DNA of 64,000 nt. Source: CAWIUB01 sp963839175 (GTDB taxonomy: Bacteria; Actinomycetota; Actinomycetes; Mycobacteriales; Jatrophihabitantaceae). The stretch covers positions 1 through 64,000 of the forward strand of contig CAWIUB010000029.1 in the NCBI GenBank assembly GCA_963839175.1, written 5' to 3'. The notes below the pieces were generated by a model. That model did not search any database, was not told where the DNA came from, and was given only the letters and a program-made list of their open reading frames with translations. Each line of letters starts with the position of its first letter. Position 1 is the stretch's first letter. The position numbers were made by a program, and so were the translations under genes. Positions 37,349-47,048 of the stretch are shown here, piece by piece.

Positions 37349-37600
37349 TCATGCCGCCTCGTGGAGGGCGAGGCGTTCGAGGAGCCGGTTGAGCGACTTG
37401 CGGGTGAAGCGCCAGTCGAACGGTTCGGCGGTCGCGTTGTAGCGATCTTGGAAGGCGAGCAGCCGTGTCGCGAGGATGTCGAGGTCGTCGAAGTCCCGCG
37501 GATTGACGACCTTGCGTTGCACGATGGAGAAGAAGATCTCGACCTGGTTGAGCCAGCTCGCGTGCACCGGCAGCTGCACTTGTTCGGCTCGGGGCCAGGC
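37349..37600 (-). pseudogene. IS630-family transposase C-terminal fragment
   Basis: The frame reads MQLPVHASWLNQVEIFFSIV, QRKVVNPRDFDDLDILATRL and FDWRFTRKSLNRLLERL. The LPVHASWLNQVEIFFS block is the catalytic-Glu end of IS630/Tc1-like transposases. The N-terminal two thirds are missing to the right. It is a relic beside the FMN oxidase gene. Confidence 0.82.
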
Positions 37601-37676
37601 CTGGCGGGAAAGGCGGCACGTTCAGCCGCGAGTTCTTCACCGGGCCCAAGGCCGTCGTGATACAGCTCTGGTGTGT

Positions 37677-38903
37677 CTAGAACGCGGGTTCGGCCAACCG
37701 GTCTGCGGCGTGTAACACGGTCGAGTCGAGTTTGTTGACGTTCGATCGACCGACGAAGCCGAGAGCGACAACTATCTCGTCACGCAGGAGATCGAGCACT
37801 CGTTCCGCGCCGGCCTCGCCGTTGACGGCGAGGCCGTATGCTGCGGGGCGTCCGACGAGGCAGGCCTTCGCGCCGAGGGCGAGGCACTTGACCACATCGG
37901 AGCCGCGTCGGACGCCGCCGTCGACGAACACCTCCAGCTCATCCCCGGCGGACGTGACGACTTCGGCAAGCGCGCGCATGGTCGACGGCTGCGCGTCGAA
38001 CTGGCGCCCGCCGTGGTTCGACACTATGACGGCGTCGACGCCGACCTGCGCGGCGCTGCGTGTGTCTTCGGCGGTCATCACGCCTTTGACGACGATCTTC
38101 CCGTGCCACTCGTTGCGCAGCTTCTCCACGTCCGCCCAGGTGGCCGAGCGGTTCTCGTTCGCGCGCATGAAGCTGTACATCTCGTTGAGCCGCATGCGAC
38201 GCCCGTCGATGCGATAGTTGCCGTACGTGAGTTTCGGCCCGGCTGCCAGGCGTGCGAGCCCAGTCAGCCACGTCGGTTTTCGCGTGATGTTGGCGATGTC
38301 CCGCAGCGTGGGTCGCGGTGGCATCGCCAGTCCGTGGTGGAGATCGCGTTCGCGTTTGCTGGACACCGCGACGTCCCCTGCAATGACGAGCACCTCGATT
38401 CCGCCCGCAGCCGCGCGATCGATGTGATCACGTGTGATGCCGGCGTCGGTCCAGAACGCGAGCTGGCTCCACGTCGAGCCCGGAGCTTCACGGACCACAT
38501 CCTCGACAGACCAGCCGGACCACGCGCTGTGCACGAAGACCGTGCCGCTGCGCGCGGCAGCCCTCGCCAACGCAAGGTCACCATGGGGATGGAACAGGCC
38601 CAGTAAACCCATCGGCGCGATCATCAACGGCATGCCGATCCGGCGGTCGAGGACGTCGGTCGCCAACTCGCAACTGCTGACGTCCTGCAGTACCCGCTGG
38701 CGAAGGCGCAGGCGCGCCAGGTCTGACTCGTTCTCATGCAGCGTCAATTCGTCCAGGGCTCCGCCGTCGATGAAGTCGAAGATCATCCGCGGAAGGCGCC
38801 GCTGCGCCGCGCGCCGCATGTCACGCACGCTGACAACCTTTTCAGCCAAGATACCCGGCTCCTCATTGCTGATTCGTCTCTGCACTGATGCACGCAGCAG
38901 CAC
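37677..38903 (-). CDS. FMN-dependent alpha-hydroxy-acid oxidase/dehydrogenase
   Basis: 408 aa TIM barrel. N-terminal FDFIDGGALDELTLHENESD, PLMIAPMGLLGLFHPHGDLA (FMN pocket), the catalytic loop VSNHGGRQFDAQPSTM (general base His and Arg) and phosphate-binding VFVDGGVRRGSDVVKCLALG, GRPAAYG. The length and motifs match lactate/mandelate/glycolate-type enzymes; substrate undecided. It is transcribed away from the PucR gene across a ~115-base shared promoter region, which suggests regulation by it. Confidence 0.9.
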   Translation of the reverse strand: MLLRASVQRRISNEEPGILAEKVVSVRDMRRAAQRRLPRMIFDFIDGGALDELTLHENESDLARLRLRQRVLQDVSSCELATDVLDRRIGMPLMIAPMGLLGLFHPHGDLALARAAARSGTVFVHSAWSGWSVEDVVREAPGSTWSQLAFWTDAGITRDHIDRAAAGGIEVLVIAGDVAVSSKRERDLHHGLAMPPRPTLRDIANITRKPTWLTGLARLAAGPKLTYGNYRIDGRRMRLNEMYSFMRANENRSATWADVEKLRNEWHGKIVVKGVMTAEDTRSAAQVGVDAVIVSNHGGRQFDAQPSTMRALAEVVTSAGDELEVFVDGGVRRGSDVVKCLALGAKACLVGRPAAYGLAVNGEAGAERVLDLLRDEIVVALGFVGRSNVNKLDSTVLHAADRLAEPAF

Positions 38904-39019
38904 AGACGACCACGGCGGTGCTGCTGATCATCCAGACCCGCAGCACCGTTCTCTATGTAGGATCGGAATACAGCACAGGAGCGACCTTGGCCGTTCATTC
39001 AAACGGGCGGGAGCGTTGT

Positions 39020-40684
39020 ATGCAGCGGACCCTTCGTCGGGGCACGCACACGAAGCAGCGTGGTTCTTCGGTCGACGCGCCTAGCCTGTCGGACGTGATC
39101 AAGGCCTTGGGCCCATCCGTCGCTCATCTCGTGGGTGGCGACGAGGGCATCGATCGCGCGGTGTCGACGCTGATCCTGCACGATCCGCTGACCGAGATAC
39201 GCCGGGTGGCGGCGGGTTTCCTGTTGGCGATAGGCGTATTGCCGACGGGCGACGCGTGGCGGGAACTGCTCAAGACGGCGAGCGCGCGCGGATATGTCTG
39301 CGTCGCGGTGAAGCCCTCTGGCGTGTCTGCACAGCAGTTGCGCGACAGCGCTGCTGACAGTGAGCTTGCGGTGCTTTCGCTCGCGGACGAGATCTCCTGG
39401 GAACACCTCGTCACGCTGGCCTCGTCGGCGATGCGGCACAGCTACTTCTCCGAGGCGGCACTGGGGAACACGCGTCTCGGCGACCTGTTCGCCCTGGCGA
39501 ACGCCGTTGCGACCACGGTCGGTGGGGCCACCGCGATCGTCGACTCGCGGCAGAGCGTCATCGCCTACTCCACAGTCGAGGGGCAGCCGATCGACGAGAC
39601 GCGTCGAAAGAGCATCCTGGGACTTCGCGTTCCTTCCAGACCAGCTACCGACGTCGAGTACCGAGCCGTCCATGGCGCCTCAGGCGTCGTCGGGTTTTCC
39701 GCCAGCAACTGTGACTACCCGCGGCTGGCCGTGCCGATCCGCGCAGGTGGCGAACTGCTCGGCTCGGTCTGGGTGATCGACGAGAAGGGCGCTGCGAGCG
39801 AGGCGACGAAGGTCGAACTGCAACATGCCGCCGACATCGCGGCTCTGCACCTGCTGCAAGCTCGCAGCGAAGCGGAGGTGTCCGACCGGAGACGCGGGGA
39901 CATGCTGTCGGCCGTCCTGGACGACGCCGCGGCAGCGTCCGACGCAGCGCGGACATTGGGGCTGTCGGTGACCAGCGAGATTCGGATAGTTGCCATCAGC
40001 ATCGCTGACCAGCCGCTGGGCGGGGAAGCCGTCACCGCCTACCACCAGACACTGGAGTTGGCGATCTTGCACTGCGGCGCGGAACTCGGCTTCAGTGCCG
40101 CGACGGTGCGATCCGACGTGCTCTTCCTGCTTCTCCCCGTCGTAGCGGGCGATCGCGATCACGCCGCGCTGACTCGTCTGCTCAGCGGAATCGACGCGCA
40201 CGCCCGACGGTCCTACGGCTACCGGCTCGTCATCGGCCTCGGCGGAGCGGTGTCCGGACTCGCGGAGGCGGGCAAGTCCATGGTTCAGGCCGAACGCGTC
40301 GTGCGGCTGATGAAACGAGATCTCGAGTCCTACGGACTGAGCGAGGACGAACCGCTGATCGGTTTCAGCGAGTCGTTCACCACCCGGCTGGCGCTGTTGA
40401 CTCTCGCCGAGCACGTCGGCGATCTTGACGAGGCGGCAGGCAACACGATCGTGGCGATGCTCGAATACGACAGCAGGAAGGCATCGGACTACGTGCCGAC
40501 ACTGAAGGCGTTCTTCAACGCGCACGGCAACATCAGCGAGATGGCGCAGTTGCTGCATGTGCATGCGAACACCTGCCGGTACCGCATGACTCGGATCGCG
40601 GATGTCTTCGACATCGATTTCGACGATCCGGACTCGCGGCTCGTGTTGTGGCTGCAACTCCGCCTGCATGAACTGAGCGGCTGA
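39020..40684 (+). CDS. PucR/CdaR-family transcriptional regulator
   Basis: 554 aa, ATG 39020 behind CGGGAG. N-terminal PucR-type domain (~15-160, SLSDVIKALGPSVAHLVGG), a GAF-like middle (VGGATAIVDSRQSVIAYST), a GGDEF-like region and a C-terminal HTH_30 domain at ~500-545 (YVPTLKAFFNAHGNISEMA, LHVHANTCRYRMTRI). Such proteins respond to purines, amino acids or sugars. It sits between the divergent FMN oxidase and the downstream ABC transporter, the natural target set. Confidence 0.9.
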   Translation: MQRTLRRGTHTKQRGSSVDAPSLSDVIKALGPSVAHLVGGDEGIDRAVSTLILHDPLTEIRRVAAGFLLAIGVLPTGDAWRELLKTASARGYVCVAVKPSGVSAQQLRDSAADSELAVLSLADEISWEHLVTLASSAMRHSYFSEAALGNTRLGDLFALANAVATTVGGATAIVDSRQSVIAYSTVEGQPIDETRRKSILGLRVPSRPATDVEYRAVHGASGVVGFSASNCDYPRLAVPIRAGGELLGSVWVIDEKGAASEATKVELQHAADIAALHLLQARSEAEVSDRRRGDMLSAVLDDAAAASDAARTLGLSVTSEIRIVAISIADQPLGGEAVTAYHQTLELAILHCGAELGFSAATVRSDVLFLLLPVVAGDRDHAALTRLLSGIDAHARRSYGYRLVIGLGGAVSGLAEAGKSMVQAERVVRLMKRDLESYGLSEDEPLIGFSESFTTRLALLTLAEHVGDLDEAAGNTIVAMLEYDSRKASDYVPTLKAFFNAHGNISEMAQLLHVHANTCRYRMTRIADVFDIDFDDPDSRLVLWLQLRLHELSG

Positions 40685-40892
40685 ACGGACCCAAACCGGG
40701 CCTGTGAGAACTCACAAGGAGGAGCAACTACTTCTGGCGATACGGACGTCGTCGGTGAGCCGGAGCCTATGGTCAACTCGACCCGCCTCGCCGCTCGGGT
40801 GTGGCGACCGAGCCGACCGGCCGGTCTGCGCGGACCGACCCTCCACGACGTTTGGCGGACGTCCACGTGTGTGGTGATCAAGGAGACCCAGA

Positions 40893-41789
40893 GTGAGATT
40901 CGCACGAAGTTCCACAGTCGGGTTCGCATTGCTAGCGATTGGCAGCCTTACCCTCATCGGTTGCTCAAGCAACAAGGAGAACACCGGCACGCCGACCGGA
41001 TCCAAGGTCTCGGTGTCAGGCCAGGCGGATCTCGCCTCTCTCGTCCCAACCGCGGTCAGGGCCAAGGGCGTGCTCTCGATCGGCGTCGCCCCGAACTACC
41101 CGCCCAACGAGTTCGTCAACACCTCGAACAAGATTGTCGGCTGGGACATCGACCTCATGAACGCCGTCGCTGCCAAGCTCGGGCTGAAGACCACCTATGA
41201 GAACGCGACGTTCGAGCACATCGTCCCCGGCGTCACCGCCGGCAAGTACGACGTCGGAGTCTCGTCCTTCACCGACAACAAGACGCGGGAGAAGTCCGTC
41301 GACTTCGTCGACTACTTCAACGCAGGCACGCAGTGGGCCGGCGCCAAGGGCAAGACCATCGATCCCGACAACGCATGCGGACTGCGGGTCGCTGTCCAGA
41401 CCAGCACCGTGCAGGCCACAACCGATCTGCCGGCACGTAGCAAGAAGTGCACCGATGCAGGAAAGGCGGCGATCAAGATCCAGAGCTACCACGACCAGGC
41501 ATCGGCGACCGGCGCAGTCGTGCTGGGCAAGGCGGACGCTGTCGTCGCGGACTCACCGGTGATCGCCTACGGCGTCAAGCAGGAGAGCACCAAGATCCAG
41601 CTCCAAGGCAAGATCTACGACGCCGCGCCGTACGGATACGCAATCGCCAAGGGCTCCCCGCTCGTTCAGGCACTGCAGCAGGCACTGACGGCGATCATCG
41701 CTGACGGCACCTATCACAAGGTCAACGCGCAGTGGGGCGATGAGGCGGGGGAGATCACAACGCCGACCATCAACGGTGCAACGAGCTGA
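40893..41789 (+). CDS. Polar amino-acid ABC transporter, substrate-binding lipoprotein
   Basis: 298 aa, GTG 40893 behind AAGGAGA. Lipobox LTLIGC at the N-terminus, then the SBP_bac_3 domain: VLSIGVAPNYPPNEFVN, IVGWDIDLMNAVAAKLGLKT, GKYDVGVSSFTDNKTREKSV and GKADAVVADSPVIAYGV. It should capture an amino acid or related anion outside the membrane. First gene of a three-gene operon, five bases before the permease start. Confidence 0.93.
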   Translation: MRFARSSTVGFALLAIGSLTLIGCSSNKENTGTPTGSKVSVSGQADLASLVPTAVRAKGVLSIGVAPNYPPNEFVNTSNKIVGWDIDLMNAVAAKLGLKTTYENATFEHIVPGVTAGKYDVGVSSFTDNKTREKSVDFVDYFNAGTQWAGAKGKTIDPDNACGLRVAVQTSTVQATTDLPARSKKCTDAGKAAIKIQSYHDQASATGAVVLGKADAVVADSPVIAYGVKQESTKIQLQGKIYDAAPYGYAIAKGSPLVQALQQALTAIIADGTYHKVNAQWGDEAGEITTPTINGATS

Positions 41790-41794
41790 CCGAT

Positions 41795-42751
41795 ATGACC
41801 CGGCTCGAACGTCCTCCTCAGCCGGCGCGGTCGGCTGACGAGGACGACGACGATCTGATCAACGCAGTCCCACTACGCCGACCGGGTCGATGGATCGCAG
41901 CGGCGATCGTGCTGGCGCTGCTGGGACTGTTCGGCTACGGCGCGGCGACGAACCCGGACTACCAATGGAGTACGTATCGCGCGTACCTGTTCGACAAGCG
42001 CATCGCGGACGCCGCGTTGGTCACCCTCGAGCTGACGGTGCTCGCGATGGTCATCGCCATCTTGCTCGGTATGACGGTCGCGGTCATGCGGATGTCGGAC
42101 AACTTCGTCCTCAAGGGCGTCGCCTGGTTGTACGTGTGGATATTCCGCGGCACACCGGTGTACGTGCAGCTCGTGTTCTGGGGCCTCGTCACGACGTTGT
42201 ACACGCAGATCGATCTCGGTGTCCCGTTCATGGTGCAGTTCACGCATCTGAAGACCGGTTCGTGGCTGACGCCGTTCGTGGCCGCATTCGTCGGTCTCGG
42301 CCTCAACGAGGCCGCGTACATGTCCGAGATCATCCGGGCAGGCATCGGCGCGGTCGACGAAGGTCAGCTGGAAGCGTCGACGGCGTTGGGCATGACGGGG
42401 TGGCAGACCACTCGCCGTATCGCGCTGCCGCAGGCGATGCGGGTCGTGATCCCGCCGACCGGCAACGAGGTTATCGGCATGTTGAAGACGACGTCGCTGG
42501 TGATCGCCGTTCCGCTGACGGCCGATCTGTACTCCAAGTCCGAGCAGATCGCCGCAGTGCTCTATCGGCCGATTCCGCTGCTGCTGGTCGCATCCACGTG
42601 GTACTTGGCGATCACCAGCGTGCTGATGGTGGGCCAGCACTTCCTCGAGAAGCGCTACTCGCGCGGAATCTCTCGAGTACTCACCACCAAGCAGTTGCAG
42701 GCACTGGCGCTCGCCCAGTCCTCGGCAGTGTCGAAGAAGGGAGCCAGCTGA
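41795..42751 (+). CDS. Polar amino-acid ABC transporter, permease
   Basis: 318 aa, ATG 41795. Hydrophobic helices start after a ~30-residue acidic cytoplasmic tail (DEDDDDLINAVPLRRPG); the HisM-type domain spans ~75-300. The EAA-like coupling loop is visible as EASTALGMTGWQTTRRIALP, preceded by GLNEAAYMSEIIRAGIGAVD. A single permease suggests a homodimer. Fused-terminal architectures of this size are common in actinomycetes. Confidence 0.93.
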   Translation: MTRLERPPQPARSADEDDDDLINAVPLRRPGRWIAAAIVLALLGLFGYGAATNPDYQWSTYRAYLFDKRIADAALVTLELTVLAMVIAILLGMTVAVMRMSDNFVLKGVAWLYVWIFRGTPVYVQLVFWGLVTTLYTQIDLGVPFMVQFTHLKTGSWLTPFVAAFVGLGLNEAAYMSEIIRAGIGAVDEGQLEASTALGMTGWQTTRRIALPQAMRVVIPPTGNEVIGMLKTTSLVIAVPLTADLYSKSEQIAAVLYRPIPLLLVASTWYLAITSVLMVGQHFLEKRYSRGISRVLTTKQLQALALAQSSAVSKKGAS

Positions 42752-42752
42752 C

Positions 42753-43562
42753 ATGCCTCGAGAGACTGTGGGTGCCTCTCCCGCAGCCACCTCGACGTCT
42801 GCGCTAATGGTCTACGCACGCAACGTGCGGAAGAGCTTCGGAGCGCTGAAGGTGCTCAAGGGCATCACCCTGCAGGTGAAGCCTCGCGAGGTGATGTGTC
42901 TGGTTGGCCCTTCGGGCTCGGGGAAGTCGACGTTCCTTCGCTGTATCAACCACTTGGAGCGAGTAGACGGCGGTCGGCTCTACGTCGATGGCGATCTGAT
43001 CGGATACGAGCAACGCGCCGGCAAGCTGCACGAGATGTCTCCGAAGAAGGCCGCCGCCCAGCGGCGTGACATCGGGATGGTCTTCCAGCGGTTCAACCTA
43101 TTCGCGCACATGACGGCACTGGAGAACGTCATCGAGGCGCCGATGCTGGTGAAGGGTGCCAAAAAGGAACGAGCGATCGCGCAGGGTAGAGAGCTGCTGG
43201 ATCGCGTCGGCCTGGTGGCACAGGAGAGGGCGTACCCGGCGCAGCTCTCGGGAGGTCAGCAACAGCGCGTGGCGATTGCGCGGGCTCTTGCGATGCAGCC
43301 CAAACTCATGCTGTTCGACGAGCCGACGTCCGCGCTGGATCCGGAGTTGGTCGGTGAGGTCCTCGATGTGATGCGCGCGCTCGCGAAGGACGGGATGACC
43401 ATGATCGTGGTGACCCACGAGATGGGGTTCGCGCGCGAGGTCGGCGACCAATTCGTATTCATGGACGCGGGCGTCGTCGTCGAAGCCGGAGACCCGCGCA
43501 CCGTGCTCGCCAATCCCAAAGAGGAACGCACCAAGCTGTTCCTCTCGAAGGTCCTCGCGTAG
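42753..43562 (+). CDS. Polar amino-acid ABC transporter, ATPase (GlnQ-like)
   Basis: 269 aa, starting one base after the permease stop. Walker A GPSGSGKSTFLRCINHLE, Q-loop MVFQRFNLFAHMTALENV, signature LSGGQQQRVAIARALA, Walker B LMLFDEPTSALD and H-loop VVTHEMGFA are all intact. It powers uptake by the two upstream components. The tightly spaced operon follows the PucR gene. Confidence 0.95.
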   Translation: MPRETVGASPAATSTSALMVYARNVRKSFGALKVLKGITLQVKPREVMCLVGPSGSGKSTFLRCINHLERVDGGRLYVDGDLIGYEQRAGKLHEMSPKKAAAQRRDIGMVFQRFNLFAHMTALENVIEAPMLVKGAKKERAIAQGRELLDRVGLVAQERAYPAQLSGGQQQRVAIARALAMQPKLMLFDEPTSALDPELVGEVLDVMRALAKDGMTMIVVTHEMGFAREVGDQFVFMDAGVVVEAGDPRTVLANPKEERTKLFLSKVLA

Positions 43563-44003
43563 CGGCGCAGCGTCGATCGACGAATCAAGCGAAGGGCCGG
43601 GATACGCCGCCGGCATCCTCGGCCGTCTTGGCGGCGGCGAGCCTCGAGGCGAGCGTGCTCATGTCGCCGAGCACTGTGAAGTGGGCGAAGCGTCGCCGAG
43701 CTGCATGGTGGTGTCAGTCTTCCGTTCTAGGTTCACACGGTCGAGTTGGGCTCCATGAACGCAACAGCGCCGATCCCGTTCATCCAGGACCGGACGTATC
43801 CTGCTCTCCCCTCGAGCCGCCGGCATCACGGGCTCTGACCACCTCGTCGACGGTGGCGCGATCCGAACCGCCTGAGGGCTCCTCTGGATCGACGCAACCC
43901 CTCGCCCCGGATCAATCCACTCTGTGAAATATGGCATGTGATGAGACCCCCCCGGTTCAAGCGCATCGTTGAGTGCGCGGGTCAGGAACTCAAGGAGGTC
44001 CCG
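43563..44003. other. Gene-free stretch, left flank of IS110 copy B
   Basis: No gene. The right part would contain the noncoding left end (and bridge RNA) of the IS110 copy; not resolved by eye. Confidence 0.35.
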
Positions 44004-44600
44004 ATGACGATCGTAGGTGGTTTTGACGTGCACCGTGCGCAGATCACGTTCGACTACGTGGACACCGACACCGGTGAGCTCAGCACTGGGCAGGTCCGGC
44101 CGGCGACTCGGGCGGTGCTGCGCAAGTGGTTGGTGCAGCGGTCCGACGGGCGTGCGGATGTGGCGTTCGCGGTGGAGGGTTGTACCGGGTGGCGGTTCGT
44201 GGTCGAGGAGCTGCTGCGCGCGGGAGTCGAGCCGCATCTGGCCGAGCCGGCGGACACCGCGACGGCGCGGGGGCGGAAGAAGCGGGCCAAGACCGACCGG
44301 GCCGATGCTCGGCTGCTGCGGGAGCTGCTGTGCTCGGATCGGTTGCCGGAGTCGTGGATCCCGCCGGCGCACGTGCTGGAGGTGCGCACGCTGGGCCGGC
44401 TGTATGTGGCGTTGATGGACCAGCGGCGGGCTTGGCAGCAGCGCATCCACGTCCAGTTGTTCCATCAGGGCGTGCCGCCGATCACGGGCCTGCTCACCGT
44501 AGACGGTCGTGCCGAGCTGCGCACCGTCGAGCTGTCGGCGGCGGGCCGGCAGCTGGTGGACACCGCGCTGGTCGCGATCGACTCGCTGAGCGCGCAGATG
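44004..44600 (+). pseudogene. IS110-family transposase copy B, truncated
   Basis: ATG 44004 behind AAGGAGG. RuvC-like domain: MTIVGGFDVHRAQITFDYVD (Asp), VAFAVEGCTGWRFVVEEL (Glu) and KRAKTDRADARLLRELL (Asp). It stops matching at about 44600 (VAIDSLSAQM), before the Transposase_20 domain and catalytic Ser, where hsdS sequence from the opposite strand begins. It is therefore inactive. It is a different subgroup from the copy at 3219 (no shared words outside the motifs). Confidence 0.85.
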
Positions 44601-45600
44601 AGGTGTGACTCGACTTTGCTAAGCAGCCTCTGCTGATCAGCGATGGCGGGAACAGGCACCGTAATTTCCTCGAGATCTCGTTGGTTGATCTTGTAGATCC
44701 CGGCGGTGGTACGCGCCTTCATCTCGATCTGCCTACGGACGGTCCCGGAGCCCCAGATAACGGCGGCGTACTCAGGAAGCACCAACTTGTGATCAAACCG
44801 TATTCGGATGAGAGTGTCGGGATAGGCGATGTTGGAGTCCACTGTAACTAGGCCGCCGCGCCCAACGAGACGTTTGCTTCCGTTCCCCCTCACCACCAGG
44901 TAGTCGCCTTTGGCGATGATGTACGGTGCTGCATCACTTGCCGTCCAAGCACCGGCCTTCGCACACGTCACGTCGATCTTCCCCTCGCGTACCGCCGTCA
45001 GTCGGAGAACCGGGAATCCATCGGGTGGTCCGTCCGGGACCGACTTCCCATTCGCCAGCGGCTGGCTCAAGAGCTCGGCAATCGGCGACGACACGCCGTC
45101 TGCGCACGTCAGTGCCTCGCGCAAAGCCGCCTGCAGCACGGCCGCATGTGTCCGCTTGATGTTGCGTCGAACGCGGTCCAAGGCCGCGGCCCCTGCATCA
45201 ATCCGGGAGAGCTGCTTCTCGATGGCCGCGACGATCCGCACTTGCTCAGCCAGGGGCGGCAAAGGTGTGCGAACCGATCGGATGTCATCCAGACCGAGGC
45301 CTAATTTCGTGACTCCGCGCTGCTGTCTCGCCCACTGCCGTTGGACCGCCTCGCTCGTCAGATACCAGGCTAGGTAGCGCGGAAGAACTCCCGATCCGGG
45401 ACGTGCAAGGGCCACGTGCTGATTGATGTAGGTCGGTTCGGGAACATCGGACATCAGCGCAACTCTGCCGAGATCAGCCGTTATCGAAATGAGGATGTCA
45501 TTCGGTTCGATGCGGGTGCGGAGGCCTTCAGCGCCTTCAGGTGGCGAGACGCGCTGAGCGTCTGCAAGGTCTGGAACAATTGATCCGCGCTGCAAGTTTC
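44601..45600 (-). pseudogene. hsdS: Type I restriction specificity subunit HsdS, main part
   Basis: Two target-recognition regions are visible: the first closes with LGLDDIRSVRTPLPPLAEQV and a conserved helix VRIVAAIEKQLSRIDAG, the second with INQRDLEEITVPVPAIADQQ, RLLSKVESHL. N-terminal codons lie at 46917-47048 across an ISL3 copy; joining at the duplication CAAGTTTC gives LFIRVGNLQRGSIVPDLADA. The last ~30 residues are replaced at ~44600 by the truncated IS110 copy. HsdS chooses the methylation/cleavage site. Confidence 0.88.
45593..45600. repeat. ISL3 target duplication, left copy (CAAGTTTC)
   Basis: CAAGTTTC at 45593-45600 is repeated exactly at 46917-46924. Eight bases is the standard ISL3 duplication. 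Confidence 0.95.
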
Positions 45601-46916
45601 GGCGCTTCCGGGAAGTCCGTGGGTCATGGTGTGGCCGGGTAGAGCTGTAGGCCACCGAGGTGGAAGTAGATCGCGGTCTTGAAGTGCTCGCGGTTGCGGT
45701 AGCCACGCGCTGAGACTCTGATCGCCTGGATGCGGGAGTTGAGGCCTTCGGCGCCGGCGTTGGTGATCCGGTGGGCGAAGTAGGACAGCAGCCCCGCCTG
45801 GTGACGTTTGAGTGTCTTAGCCGCGTCGATGATCGGTTTGAGCCGGCAGTGGGTGGCCCAGAAGTACCAGCGGTTGAAGTGCTTGGCCGCCCAGCCGCGG
45901 CGCTTATAGGACCAGAAGTGCCGCAGGCTCTCCTTGATCGCCCACGCCCGCGCGGTGCGCAGGTCGCCGGCCTGCAGCGTGGCGAACCGGTCGGCGTGAC
46001 GGTCGGGCAGGTTCTCGGCCGAGTACAGCCAGAGGTACTTCGAACCGGCCAGGCTCTTGTCACCGGCCGCGACCAGCGCCCGGTTCTCTTGCTTGCGGAC
46101 GGTGTCCACCGCGCCGGTGAGGTAGCCCATCAGGTGGTACCGGTCGAACACGATCTTGTCGTCCGGGTCGGTCAGGTGCGCGCGCACCGAGTTGGCGAAC
46201 GGCTCCCACATGTCCATCGCGACCGCCTGAATGCCGGCCAGCTGCTCGGGCGTGAACTTCTCGAAGTAGCCGTCCAGGCTGGCCTGGCGTCGCTCGTCGG
46301 CGATGTAGTCCACGGTGCCGGTGTCCAGGTCGGCGACCACGGTGATGTAGTCCTGTCCCCGCCCGGCCGCCTTCTCATCGACCCCGACATGCGCCGGGGC
46401 GGTCAGTGGTTTCGCGGTCAGGCCCCGGGCCACCGCGCGGTCCATCAGGTGCCACGCCTCATCCCAGCTGACCCGCAGCAACCCGGCCGCGGAGGCCACG
46501 TCGCAGGGGGCGTCGATGGCCAGCCGCTCGAACAACACGGTGAACCGTGCGTGCGGCTCAGCCCACGGCAGCCGCACCTGCCGCACCCCGTGCTCGGGGC
46601 ACTCGACCCGCGGCGGGCGGGCGTGCAGGAACGTCAAGAACGCACACGAGTCCAGATGCCGCCAAGCCCGCTCCTCGGCGTGGTCGTAGACCGCCAGCTC
46701 CCGCTCGCAGTCCGGGCACGCGAACCGCGTCCGGCCCGGATGCCCGACCCACACGTCCACCCGCCCGCCGGGGGCCGACAGCTCGACGCGATCAACCTCC
46801 CACGGCGCGACCAACCCCAGCAGATGGCGGTACAACTCGGTGTCGCGCATGCGACAGATCCTGCCGCCAAGCGCCCGTCACACCCAGACCCGACCCACGA
46901 AGAACCCGGAAGCGCC
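45601..46916 (-). mobile_element. ISL3-family insertion sequence in hsdS
   Basis: 1,316 bp with 23-base terminal inverted repeats (19 matches; GGCGCTTCCGGG outermost at both ends: 45601-45623 and 46894-46916) and an exact 8-bp target duplication. It appears complete and recent. Confidence 0.95.
45624..46850 (-). CDS. ISL3-family transposase
   Basis: 408 aa, ATG 46850. N-terminal zinc finger (ACPDCERELAVYDHAEERAW ... CPEHG), DDE domain with HVGVDEKAAGRGQDYITVV (first Asp), QAVAMDMWEPFANSVRAHL and KIVFDRYHLMGYL (second Asp), and ending FAHRITNAGAEGLNSRIQAI (catalytic Glu). All motifs and length are normal for ISL3, so it is probably active. Confidence 0.95.
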   Translation of the reverse strand: MRDTELYRHLLGLVAPWEVDRVELSAPGGRVDVWVGHPGRTRFACPDCERELAVYDHAEERAWRHLDSCAFLTFLHARPPRVECPEHGVRQVRLPWAEPHARFTVLFERLAIDAPCDVASAAGLLRVSWDEAWHLMDRAVARGLTAKPLTAPAHVGVDEKAAGRGQDYITVVADLDTGTVDYIADERRQASLDGYFEKFTPEQLAGIQAVAMDMWEPFANSVRAHLTDPDDKIVFDRYHLMGYLTGAVDTVRKQENRALVAAGDKSLAGSKYLWLYSAENLPDRHADRFATLQAGDLRTARAWAIKESLRHFWSYKRRGWAAKHFNRWYFWATHCRLKPIIDAAKTLKRHQAGLLSYFAHRITNAGAEGLNSRIQAIRVSARGYRNREHFKTAIYFHLGGLQLYPATP

Positions 46917-47048
46917 CAAGTTTCCGACGCGAATGAAAAGCGCGCCGCAGTTGTTGTAGTAACGCGCCCAGCCCCTTGAACCACTCGTTACAAACTCAAG
47001 GAGAGCATCTGTGGTCGTTGCCTCCCACCCAGGAGGTAGGTCGGTCAT
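46917..47048 (-). pseudogene. hsdS: HsdS, N-terminal 44 codons
   Basis: ATG 47048 overlaps the hsdR stop by four bases (ATGA). It encodes MTDLPPGWEATTDALLEFVT, SGSRGWARYYNN and ALFIRVGNL, the opening of the first target-recognition domain, then meets the ISL3 duplication. Confidence 0.88.

Noticed and set aside
41873..42790. 305-aa frames on both strands over the ABC permease
   Set aside because: The permease frame has all family motifs; the others are Arg/Gly-rich shadows.
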